A stretch of DNA of 33,613 nucleotides from Streptosporangiaceae bacterium (lineage in GTDB: Bacteria; Actinomycetota; Actinomycetes; Streptosporangiales; Streptosporangiaceae): NCBI GenBank assembly GCA_030038495.1, contig JASHOV010000143.1:1-33613 (forward strand). The letters run 5' to 3'. Shown here one piece after another: positions 26,006 to 33,613 of this stretch. The position numbers were made by a program, and so were the translations under genes. Every line of letters starts with the position of its first letter. The stretch's first letter is position 1. The notes under the pieces are model-generated. The model was not told the origin of the DNA and did no database searches. It worked only from the letters and a program-made list of their open reading frames with translations.

Positions 26006-28132
26006 TCACCGGAATCCAGGAATGTTCATGATGATGAGGTCGATTGCCTTGATCCCGATGAACGGGATGATCAGGCCGCCGACGCCGTAGATCCACAGAT
26101 TCCTGCGGAGCATTTGCGTTGCCGACGACGGCCGGTACCTGACGCCGCGCAGGGCCAGCGGGATCAGCGCCACGATGATCAGCGCGTTGAAGATGATCGC
26201 CGAGGTAATCGCCGACTTGGGACTGTGCAGGCCCATGATGTTGAGGTAGTGCAGTCCGTGGAAGACGCCCTCGAACATCGCGGGAATGATCGCGAAGTAC
26301 TTGGCCACGTCGTTGGCGATGGAGAAGGTCGTCAGCGCGCCGCGGGTGATAAGCAGCTGCTTGCCGATCTCCACGATCTCGATGAGCTTCGTCGGGTTGG
26401 AGTCCAGGTCCACCATGTTCCCGGCCTCCTTGGCGGCCGAGGTCCCTGTGTTCATAGCCACGCCGACGTCGGCCTGGGCCAGGGCCGGGGCGTCGTTGGT
26501 GCCGTCCCCGGTCATCGCGACCAGCTTGCCGCCTTCCTGCTCCTTCTTGATCAGCGCCATCTTGTCTTCCGGCGTCGCCTCGGCGAGGAAGTCGTCCACG
26601 CCGGACTCGTCCGCGATGGCCTTGGCGGTTAGCGGGTTGTCGCCGGTGATCATGACGGTGCGGATGCCCATCTTGCGCATCTCCGCGAACCGCTCGGCGA
26701 TGCCCTCCTTGACGATGTCCTTCAGGTAGATGACGCCGAGCGCGCGGGCGGGCTTGCCTGCCTCGTGCTCGGCCACCACCAGCGGGGTACCGCCGACGCC
26801 GGAGATGCCGTCGACCATGCCGGTCAGTTCCTCCGGCGGTGTGCCGCCGTTGTCGCGCACCCACTGGGCCACGGACGCGGCTGCGCCCTTGCGCACCTGC
26901 CGGCCATCGGCCAGGTCGATGCCGCTCATCCTGGTCTGCGCGGTGAACTCCACGAACTCTGCGTGCTGCAGCTCGCCCTCGGGCCGCTCGCGCAGGCCGT
27001 ACTTCTCCTTGGCGAGCACCACGATCGAGCGGCCCTCGGGGGTGTAGTCGGCCATGCTGGACAGCTGCGCCGCGCTGGCGAGCTCGGCGTCCGTGACCCC
27101 GTTGACCGGGAGGAACTCGGTGGCCTGCCGGTTGCCGATGGTGATCGTGCCGGTCTTGTCCAGCAGCAGGGTGTTCACGTCGCCCGCGGCCTCGACCGCG
27201 CGGCCGGACATGGCCAGCACGTTGCGCTGGACCAGCCTGTCCATGCCGGCGATGCCGATCGCCGACAGCAGCGCGCCGATCGTGGTCGGGATCAGCGCGA
27301 CCAGCAGGGCCACCAGGATGACCAGGGTCTGCGGGGCGCCCGAGTAGTAGGCCATCGGCTGCAGCGTGATGACGGCCAGCATGAAAATGATCGTCAGCGA
27401 CGCGAGCAGGATGTTCAGCGCGATCTCGTACGCCGTCTTCTGCCGCATGACCACCTCGACCAGGGCGATCATCCGGTCGATGAAGGTCTCGCCCGGCTTG
27501 GACGTGATCTTCACGATGATCTGGTCGGACAGCACCTTGGTGCCGCCGGTGACCGCGGACCGGTCGCCGCCTGACTCCCGGATGACCGGGGCCGACTCGC
27601 CGGTAATGGCCGACTCGTCCACCGAGGCGATGCCCTCGACCACGTCGCCGTCGCCGGGGATGATCTCGCCGGCCTCGACCACCACGTGATCGCCGAGCGT
27701 GAGCTGGGTGCCGGGGACTTCCTCCTCGGTGAGCTGAGCCTGGCCCGGCGACCAGTTGACCAGCCGCCGTGCCACGGTCTCCCGCTTGGTCTTGCGCAGC
27801 GTCTCCGCCTGGGCCTTGCCCCGGCCCTCCGCCACCGCCTCGGCCAGGTTGGCGAACACGACGGTTAGCCACAGCCAGACCACGATCGTCCAGTTGAAGA
27901 CGCGGCTGCTGCCGGGTCCGGTGACCGCCGTGTAGATGCACAGGAGCGCGCCGACCTCGACAACGAACATCACCGGGTTCTTGATCTGGACCCGCGGGTC
28001 CAGCTTCTTGAACGCGTCAGGAAGCGACCGCCAGATCATCTTGGGGTCAAGGAGCCCCCCGCCGATGCGGCCATTCGCCGCCCCGGCGTCACGGCCTCCG
28101 GCCGGGGCCTCCGGCTGGGTTGTTATAGCCAT
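26006..28132 (-). CDS. kdpB: Potassium-transporting P-type ATPase subunit KdpB
   Basis: P-type ATPase motif [55 protein letters not shown]. Confidence 0.98.
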   Translation of the reverse strand: MAITTQPEAPAGGRDAGAANGRIGGGLLDPKMIWRSLPDAFKKLDPRVQIKNPVMFVVEVGALLCIYTAVTGPGSSRVFNWTIVVWLWLTVVFANLAEAVAEGRGKAQAETLRKTKRETVARRLVNWSPGQAQLTEEEVPGTQLTLGDHVVVEAGEIIPGDGDVVEGIASVDESAITGESAPVIRESGGDRSAVTGGTKVLSDQIIVKITSKPGETFIDRMIALVEVVMRQKTAYEIALNILLASLTIIFMLAVITLQPMAYYSGAPQTLVILVALLVALIPTTIGALLSAIGIAGMDRLVQRNVLAMSGRAVEAAGDVNTLLLDKTGTITIGNRQATEFLPVNGVTDAELASAAQLSSMADYTPEGRSIVVLAKEKYGLRERPEGELQHAEFVEFTAQTRMSGIDLADGRQVRKGAAASVAQWVRDNGGTPPEELTGMVDGISGVGGTPLVVAEHEAGKPARALGVIYLKDIVKEGIAERFAEMRKMGIRTVMITGDNPLTAKAIADESGVDDFLAEATPEDKMALIKKEQEGGKLVAMTGDGTNDAPALAQADVGVAMNTGTSAAKEAGNMVDLDSNPTKLIEIVEIGKQLLITRGALTTFSIANDVAKYFAIIPAMFEGVFHGLHYLNIMGLHSPKSAITSAIIFNALIIVALIPLALRGVRYRPSSATQMLRRNLWIYGVGGLIIPFIGIKAIDLIIMNIPGFR

Positions 28133-28133
28133 C

Positions 28134-29807
28134 TCAGTGCAGTCCTTCTGCGATCGGGCCCAGGGCGAGTGCGGGGAAGTAAGTCAGGCCGACGAGTATG
28201 AGGATCACGGCGACCACCATGCCGACGAACAGCGGCGTCCTGGTGTCGATCGTGCCCGGGCCCAGGGGAACCGGTTCTCGCTGCCGGGCCAGCGAGCCGG
28301 CCAGACCGAGCGCGAAGATCTCCGGCCCGAACCGGCCGAATAGCATCACGAAGCCACCGAGGGTCTGGTACCACATCGAGCCCGAGCCAAGGCCGGCGAA
28401 CGCGGAGCCGTTGTTATTGGCCATCGAGGCGAACGCGTAGACCACCTCGGTCAGGCCGTGCGGCCCGGGGTTGAAGATCTGCCGCTGGCCGGTCGCGGTG
28501 CCGATTGACAATCCGGCCGCGGTAAGAATCACCACCGGCAGCGTCAGGAAGTACAACGCCGCGTATTTCATCTCGGTCGGCCGGATCTTCTTGCCCAGGT
28601 ACTCCGGCGTCCGGCCGACCATCAGGCCGGCCACGAAGACCGTCACGATGGCCAGGATCAGGATGCCGTACATGCCGGCCCCGACGCCGCCGGGCGCGAT
28701 CTCGCCGAGCGCGATGTCGAACAGGGCGATACCGCCGCCGAACGGTGTCAGCGAATCATGGAAGCAGTTGACCGCGCCGGTGGATGTCACCGTGGTACTC
28801 GCCGCGAACAACGAGCAGCCGGGCGCGCCGAACCTCGTTTCCACGCCCTCCGTGGCGCCGTTCGCGAGCTTCGCGGCGGTGGCACCGCCGATGGCATAGT
28901 GCGCCTCGAAGAAGCTGATGCCGCCGACGGCCATCATCCAGATGATCACCATGACGGCGAGCAGCGCGTAGCCCTGCCTGTTGTCCTTGACCATCTTGCC
29001 GAAGGCGCGCGGGGTCGCGAACGGGATCAGCAGCAGGATGAAGATCGTGAACAAGTTCGTGAACGGGTTCGGGTTCTCGAACGGGTGCGCGGAGTTGGTG
29101 TTGAAGAACCCGCCTCCGTTGTTCCCCATGTCCTTGATGACTTCCATCGAGCCGACCGGGCCGCCGGGGATCGTCTGGTGCGCGCCGGACAGCGTGGTGT
29201 AGGTCTCGTAGGGGTGGAAGTTCATGATCGAGCCGCCGGCGATCAGGATGAGGCCGCCGACGAGGGCCAGCGGGATCAGCAGGCGGAACACGCACCGGGT
29301 GACGTCCACCCAGAAGTTGCCCAGCTTGTCGGTGTGGGACCGGGTGAAGCCGCGGATCATGGCGATCGCGACCACGATGCCCACGGCCGCCGACATGAAC
29401 TGCTGCACGGTCAGGCCGGTCATCTGGGTCAGGTAGCCCATCGTGGACTCGCCGGCGTAGTTCTGCCAGTTCGTGTTCGTCACGAAGGACGCCGCGGTGT
29501 TCCACGCCGTGTCCGGCGGCACGTTGGGCATGCCCTCGCTCAGCAGCAGGAAGTGCTGCAGCCGCTCGATGCCGTACAGGAACAGCACGCTGATCGCCGA
29601 GAAGGCCAGGATGCTCTTGACGTAGGTGCTCCACTTCTGGTCGGCCTTGGAGTCGATCCCCATCAGCCGGTAGATGAAGCGCTCTACCTTCCAGTCCCTG
29701 TCGGAGGTGAAGATCTTCGCCATGTAGTTGCCGAGCGGTATGTAGCACGCGGCAAGGGCGAGGACGAGCAGGCCGAACTGCAGCCAGCCCGCGGTTCCGC
29801 TACTCAT
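28134..29807 (-). CDS. kdpA: Potassium-transporting ATPase subunit KdpA
   Basis: [71 protein letters not shown] selectivity-filter-type motifs. Confidence 0.98.
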   Translation of the reverse strand: MSSGTAGWLQFGLLVLALAACYIPLGNYMAKIFTSDRDWKVERFIYRLMGIDSKADQKWSTYVKSILAFSAISVLFLYGIERLQHFLLLSEGMPNVPPDTAWNTAASFVTNTNWQNYAGESTMGYLTQMTGLTVQQFMSAAVGIVVAIAMIRGFTRSHTDKLGNFWVDVTRCVFRLLIPLALVGGLILIAGGSIMNFHPYETYTTLSGAHQTIPGGPVGSMEVIKDMGNNGGGFFNTNSAHPFENPNPFTNLFTIFILLLIPFATPRAFGKMVKDNRQGYALLAVMVIIWMMAVGGISFFEAHYAIGGATAAKLANGATEGVETRFGAPGCSLFAASTTVTSTGAVNCFHDSLTPFGGGIALFDIALGEIAPGGVGAGMYGILILAIVTVFVAGLMVGRTPEYLGKKIRPTEMKYAALYFLTLPVVILTAAGLSIGTATGQRQIFNPGPHGLTEVVYAFASMANNNGSAFAGLGSGSMWYQTLGGFVMLFGRFGPEIFALGLAGSLARQREPVPLGPGTIDTRTPLFVGMVVAVILILVGLTYFPALALGPIAEGLH

Positions 29808-29897
29808 CTAGAACCTCTCAGGGAGCACGAGTGCCACGAATAGGTACACAGTCAGCAGGAATCCGCCGATCAGGCCGATCCAGTTCTCAGCGCTCAA
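29808..29897 (-). CDS. kdpF: KdpF small membrane subunit (29 aa)
   Basis: Not in ORF track. Minus strand TTG at 29897: (M)SAENWIGLIGGFLLTVYLFVALVLPERF*. The ERF C-terminus and position directly before kdpA are typical of KdpF. An alternative in-frame TTG lies 9 bp upstream. Confidence 0.9.
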   Translation of the reverse strand: MSAENWIGLIGGFLLTVYLFVALVLPERF

Positions 29898-29976
29898 AGC
29901 GCTCAACCCCCTTGACGATGAGCCAGAGCACGCCGAAGGCGAGGATGGTCAGGCCGATATAGAGCAGGTCGTACAT
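29887..29976 (-). CDS. Putative 29-aa single-TM peptide upstream of kdpF
   Basis: Not in ORF track. Minus strand ATG at 29976 with GGAGG Shine-Dalgarno: MYDLLYIGLTILAFGVLWLIVKGVERFER*. Overlaps kdpF by 11 bp. Confidence 0.75.
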   Translation of the reverse strand: MYDLLYIGLTILAFGVLWLIVKGVERFER

Positions 29977-30020
29977 GGTGTCCTCCAGCGGACGCCTCGG
30001 AAGTGCGTTACGTGAGACGA

Positions 30021-30026
30021 TCTATA
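30021..30026 (-). promoter_or_regulatory. kdp: Candidate -10 element (TATAGA) for the kdp operon
   Basis: Minus strand GATTTTATAGATCGTC about 45 nt upstream of the first small ORF; no convincing -35, which would fit activator dependence. Confidence 0.3.
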
Positions 30027-30085
30027 AAATCGCGCTGAGCAGGCGAAATACCGCGTCCATGCGAGACCCATGCAGGGCGGGTCTG

Positions 30086-30119
30086 GTTCCTAACGACTTC
30101 CATGCGGCCGGTTAGGAAC
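30086..30119. promoter_or_regulatory. Perfect 9-bp inverted repeat GTTCCTAAC-N16-GTTAGGAAC
   Basis: Arms 30086-30094 and 30111-30119, between the GT2 stop and the kdp promoter region. Confidence 0.5.
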
Positions 30120-30168
30120 TCATCGGGCACAACGGGCGGACCCGCCGCGGCGGCGAAGATGACCCCGG

Positions 30169-32202
30169 CTACCTCGCTGTCCTCCCAGCCAGCCCCGTGG
30201 TTCCGGCCGGCCCCGTGGTTCCGGCGAGCACCGTGGTTCCGGCCAGCACCGTGGTTCCGGCTGGCACCTCGCGTTCGGCCGGAACCGGGACCCGGGCCGG
30301 GAACGGTCGTGTCGGCAGCGAGATGGCCGCCTCCAGGGTCCCGAGGCGGCGCAGGAACGCGAACGCGAACCAGGTCGGCACCCAGGCAATGCTGCGCCAC
30401 TGGCGGTGCCGGACCGCCAGCGGCAGGGACACGGCCAGCGGCAGCGCCCCGCCCGCGACGTAGAGCAGCGCCAGCACGCCGATGCTGGAGCGGTACCCGG
30501 GGTTGGTGAGCGCGAGCTCGGCCATGAAGATCGGCGCGACCATCCCGGCCTGCAGGGAGAACCAGGAGAAACTGCGGCGCATCGTCCACAGCCAGACCCG
30601 CGGGCCGGCCGAGCCGCTGCGTACCGGCTGGTGCTTGGCATAGGTGTGGAACCCGCCCCGCGCCCACCGGGTTCGCTGCTCGACGAACTCGGCGGCGCTG
30701 GTCGGCACGTCCTCGTAGCAGCGGACGCGCGGATCGAGCACCGACCGCAGGCCCATCCGGCCCAGCTGCATGGTGAGGTCGTTGTCCTCGCCGTTCATGC
30801 CCACCGGATACCCCCCGATGGCCACCACCGGCTCGCGCCGGAACGCGGTGTACGTGCCGGGAATCACCACGACTCCGTCCACCAGGCTCTGGCCGAGCCG
30901 GGCGAACCGGAACTGAAACAGCGCCTCCAGCGTCCGCAGCCGGTGGAACCAGGTCGTGTTGTCGGTGCGCGGCTCCTCCATCGCGCCCACCGAGCCGATG
31001 ACCGGATTGGCGAACCACGGCACGCTGTAGACCAGCGCGTCCGCACCCATCACGCAGTCGGCGTCGATCCTGACCACCACGTCCGCGGACGTCAGCGCGA
31101 GGGCCCGGTTCAGCGCCATCGACTGGCCTGCATTGGGGGCGGTCAGCACCTGACCGGCGGCATGCTGGAGGCGAGCCACGGCCGCCCGCGCGATCGCGGC
31201 GGTGCCGTCGGTCGAACCGTCGTTGGAGACGATCACGCGGACCGGGCCGGCGTACCGGGCCGCGGCCGCGTCGACCGAGGCCAGCAGCCTGGCCACGTTC
31301 TCCGCCTCGTTGTAGGCGGGCACGATGATGTCGACCGGCGGCCGGTTCCGGCCGGGAACGGGCAGCCTGGGCGCCAGCCACCACAGCAGGCAGAGAGGCG
31401 CGAACATCGCCGCAAAGAGCAGGCTGATCGCGTACAGCGGCAGGAACAGCTGCCAGGTTCCCGTGCTGCCGGACACCGTCGAGGTGAATGCGTACGTGCA
31501 GATGATCAGCGAGATCGCGCAGGCGATCGCGCAGCCGGCGAGCACGCTGTCCCAGATCCAGCGCGGCCGCCGGCGCGGAACCGTGGTACTGCGCGGCAGG
31601 ATGAAGCCGGTGACCGTCATCCTGGTCACGACGATGCCGCCGATCAGCAGGTTCACCAGCGTGGCCTCGATCCCGAACGGCGCGACCAGCCAGCCGGTCG
31701 CCACCCCGGCGACGATCATGAGCGCGTGCGCCAGCACCGACATGGCCACGTAGAGGACCGCGTGCGACAGCATCACGAGCCTGCGGCCCGGCCCGGCCCG
31801 GCAGACCAGGGATATGCCGATGATGTAGGCCACCGCGAGGAACAGGGTGGCCGGCCGCAGCCGGGCGACGTAGCCGTTGACGCTGGCCGGGTCGCGGGTA
31901 ATCGCGACCGCGACGGCCCTGACCGCCGCAGCGTACGCCTGCGGCAGACCCGGCCGCCGCAGGCCGACGAACACCAGCCCAAGCGCGGCGCTGATGCCGA
32001 GGAAGGCCCAGGTGCGCGGCCGGTGCCGCGAGGTCGGGACCGGCCGCGGAATCAGCACGACCGCGCGTCCGTCGCCGGAATCCTCCGCGCTGTCCGCGCG
32101 CTGCGGCAGAATGCAGATGGCGGTCATGACGACCAGCAGCATGACGGTCATGCCGAGCAGTGTTATGTCCACGAAATGGACTCCTGATGGCTTTAAACGC
32201 AA
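30169..32202 (-). CDS. GT2 family membrane glycosyltransferase (processive polysaccharide synthase-like)
   Basis: VDIIVPAYNEAENVARLLASV, VSNDGSTDGT, VVRIDADCVMG, GEDNDLTMQLGRMG, EQRTRWARGGFHTYAKH (Q/RxxRW motif), flanking TM helices. Confidence 0.92.
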   Translation of the reverse strand: MRLKPSGVHFVDITLLGMTVMLLVVMTAICILPQRADSAEDSGDGRAVVLIPRPVPTSRHRPRTWAFLGISAALGLVFVGLRRPGLPQAYAAAVRAVAVAITRDPASVNGYVARLRPATLFLAVAYIIGISLVCRAGPGRRLVMLSHAVLYVAMSVLAHALMIVAGVATGWLVAPFGIEATLVNLLIGGIVVTRMTVTGFILPRSTTVPRRRPRWIWDSVLAGCAIACAISLIICTYAFTSTVSGSTGTWQLFLPLYAISLLFAAMFAPLCLLWWLAPRLPVPGRNRPPVDIIVPAYNEAENVARLLASVDAAAARYAGPVRVIVSNDGSTDGTAAIARAAVARLQHAAGQVLTAPNAGQSMALNRALALTSADVVVRIDADCVMGADALVYSVPWFANPVIGSVGAMEEPRTDNTTWFHRLRTLEALFQFRFARLGQSLVDGVVVIPGTYTAFRREPVVAIGGYPVGMNGEDNDLTMQLGRMGLRSVLDPRVRCYEDVPTSAAEFVEQRTRWARGGFHTYAKHQPVRSGSAGPRVWLWTMRRSFSWFSLQAGMVAPIFMAELALTNPGYRSSIGVLALLYVAGGALPLAVSLPLAVRHRQWRSIAWVPTWFAFAFLRRLGTLEAAISLPTRPFPARVPVPAEREVPAGTTVLAGTTVLAGTTGPAGTTGLAGRTAR
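30190..30261. repeat. 18-bp tandem repeat, 4 units, in the 3' end of the GT2 gene (AGTTVL-like hexapeptide)
   Basis: CCAGCCCCGTGGTTCCGG / CCGGCCCCGTGGTTCCGG / CGAGCACCGTGGTTCCGG / CCAGCACCGTGGTTCCGG. Confidence 0.9.
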
Positions 32203-32463
32203 TTAAGGCCGCGGGTCCGCGAACCATGGGGAAGATTACTGGCGAAACGCCATCCGGGCCCGGGCTAATGCGAGGCCAGAGCCATTATGTGCAGACCTGG
32301 TGCACTTAGTATGCCCAGGCGGGCAGGTCGAGAGTTTCCCGGACAGCCCCGTTCCTAATCTACTTCCTAGCCTTTTCTCAAAAAGGTGTCACATCGAAAT
32401 GCCGTGTCCGGACTTGCAGTAACATCCCTGGGGCAGGGCCGCCATTACGGGGGAGGAGCACAG

Positions 32464-33444
32464 GTGACCGCGTCCTTATTCAGGGATCAGCGCGTGATTG
32501 CCCAGCCGGGACCGTCGGCGCCGACGGCCAGACCGCGGGCCAGGGGCACGCGGCGGCGCGGGCCGGCGAGGCAGACAACCGGGGTACAGCGGGCTGGCGG
32601 TGCGCTGATCGCGGTGGCCTGCGTGCTCACGTGCTGCTGGTACGTGGGCCAGATCGCAAGCGCGAACCGGGATGTGATCACCGGATCGGTCACGAGCGCC
32701 GGCGTCATCGACCTCAACTTCGCCGCGGCCGGGGTGGTGGCGGACGTCCTGGTGCACGTGGGCGAGCGAGTACGCAAGGACCAGTTGCTGGCCACCGAGT
32801 TCGCGCCCGATGCCGCCGCGATCGCAACGGCGGACGCCGAGGCGGTCACCGCCGACCGGGCGCAGCTAGGTGCCCAGACTGGCGCGGTGAGCGTGGCCGG
32901 CGACCGCGCGCAGCTGGCCAGGGACGAGGCGAAACTGGCTGCGGACGAGCAGGTGATCGCGCAGAGCCGGATCGTCGCGCCCGCCGCGGGAGTGGTCACC
33001 GCGGTGGATGCGCAGCCGGGCCAGACTGCGGAGCCGGCCGGCATACGCGAGGACGTGGGCGATCCCGCGCCGGCCAGCCCGCCGCCGCTCTTCTCGCTGC
33101 TGCCGCTGTCACCGCAGGTCAGCGCCAAGACGGGGATGACCGGCGCGGCAACGCTGCCGATGATCCAGCTGCAGATCTCGGGCGGCTGGGAGGTGCTCGC
33201 CCTGATACCGGCAAGCACGGCACCGTCGGTAAGGACCGGGCTGGCGGTCCGGGTCTCTGTGCCCGCCGTCGGCCTGGGCGGCGTGCCCGGCGTGGTGCAG
33301 GAATTGCTGGCGGCGCCGGTCGCGACCGCTGAGGGCGACATGTACGAGGCGATCGTGACGGTCGCCAGCCGCAGTCACGGGGCGGAGCCGCCGCTGGAAG
33401 GCATGACCGCCAACATCGCGCTGCCGCCCGATGCCCGGTCGTGA
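32464..33444 (+). CDS. HlyD/MFP-like membrane-anchored adaptor protein (biotin/lipoyl-type)
   Basis: GTG start with GGAGGAG upstream. TM segment ALIAVACVLTCCWYVGQIA; GVVADVLVHVGERVRKDQLLATE lipoyl-like half-motif; short coiled-coil-like Ala-rich region; RIVAPAAGVVTAVDAQPGQTAEPAG second half-motif. Confidence 0.78.
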   Translation: MTASLFRDQRVIAQPGPSAPTARPRARGTRRRGPARQTTGVQRAGGALIAVACVLTCCWYVGQIASANRDVITGSVTSAGVIDLNFAAAGVVADVLVHVGERVRKDQLLATEFAPDAAAIATADAEAVTADRAQLGAQTGAVSVAGDRAQLARDEAKLAADEQVIAQSRIVAPAAGVVTAVDAQPGQTAEPAGIREDVGDPAPASPPPLFSLLPLSPQVSAKTGMTGAATLPMIQLQISGGWEVLALIPASTAPSVRTGLAVRVSVPAVGLGGVPGVVQELLAAPVATAEGDMYEAIVTVASRSHGAEPPLEGMTANIALPPDARS

Positions 33445-33613
33445 ATGCGGCCGCCCGACGAGACGTCACGCGGCGCCGGTTCCTGGGCCTGGCGGCTTCG
33501 GCGGCGGTAACGAGCGCGGCGGTAACGGGCGCGGTGGTGACCGGCGCGGCCGTAGTGGCGGCAGCGGTGACCGGCTGCGCCGCCGGTGACGGCGCCGCTT
33601 CCGATGGCAGCAC
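33441..33613 (+). CDS. Tat-signal/lipoprotein-like secreted protein, N-terminal fragment only
   Basis: GTG overlaps the upstream stop (GTGA). VNAAARRDVTRRRFLGLAASAAVTSAAVTGAVVTGAAVVAAAVTGCAAGDGAASDGS: twin-arginine RRRFLG and a lipobox-like TGC. Runs off the window. Confidence 0.65.
   Translation, partial: MNAAARRDVTRRRFLGLAASAAVTSAAVTGAVVTGAAVVAAAVTGCAAGDGAASDGS

Noticed and set aside
26001-27941. 646-aa minus-strand ORF within kdpB region
   Set aside because: Alternative frame of kdpB, Arg/Gly/His-rich, no domain.
30406-32187. 593-aa plus-strand ORF and 739-aa alternative-frame minus ORF (30008-32227)
   Set aside because: Both overlap the well-supported GT2 CDS; composition is that of shadow ORFs.

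Overview
This is a high-GC actinobacterial chromosomal window. I see no CRISPR array, tRNA, rRNA or intact mobile element. Left part (1-9.5 kb): a cell-envelope glycan cluster with an AftD-like (DUF3367) arabinofuranosyltransferase truncated by the window edge, an ATGA-coupled SAM methyltransferase, a divergent GT4 glycosyltransferase, a large GT-C-like membrane protein and an LPG-synthase-TM/flippase-like protein. Middle (9.5-16.5 kb): LysR regulator, CPBP protease, a decayed TPR-regulator relic, an Imm52-like orphan immunity protein, a zeta/CPT-like P-loop kinase, agmatinase, a DSP-type phosphatase with tandem repeats at both ends, an Lrp/AsnC regulator and a single-TM small protein. Right part (16.5-30 kb): a potassium island with a KimA/APC-type permease, a secreted DUF1906 protein with a putative 7-blade lectin-like propeller, and a kdp operon with two kdpE paralogues flanking kdpD. 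That operon also has two overlapping 29-codon membrane-peptide ORFs (KdpF and an upstream peptide) that are absent from the supplied ORF track. Far right (30-33.6 kb): a GT2 polysaccharide synthase divergent from an HlyD-like adaptor and a Tat/lipoprotein start. The main non-coding signals are a perfect 13-bp inverted repeat plus a GNRA-capped hairpin at 8277-8387, a shared TCGGTGAAAT motif, and GTTCCTAA repeats around the GT2 locus.
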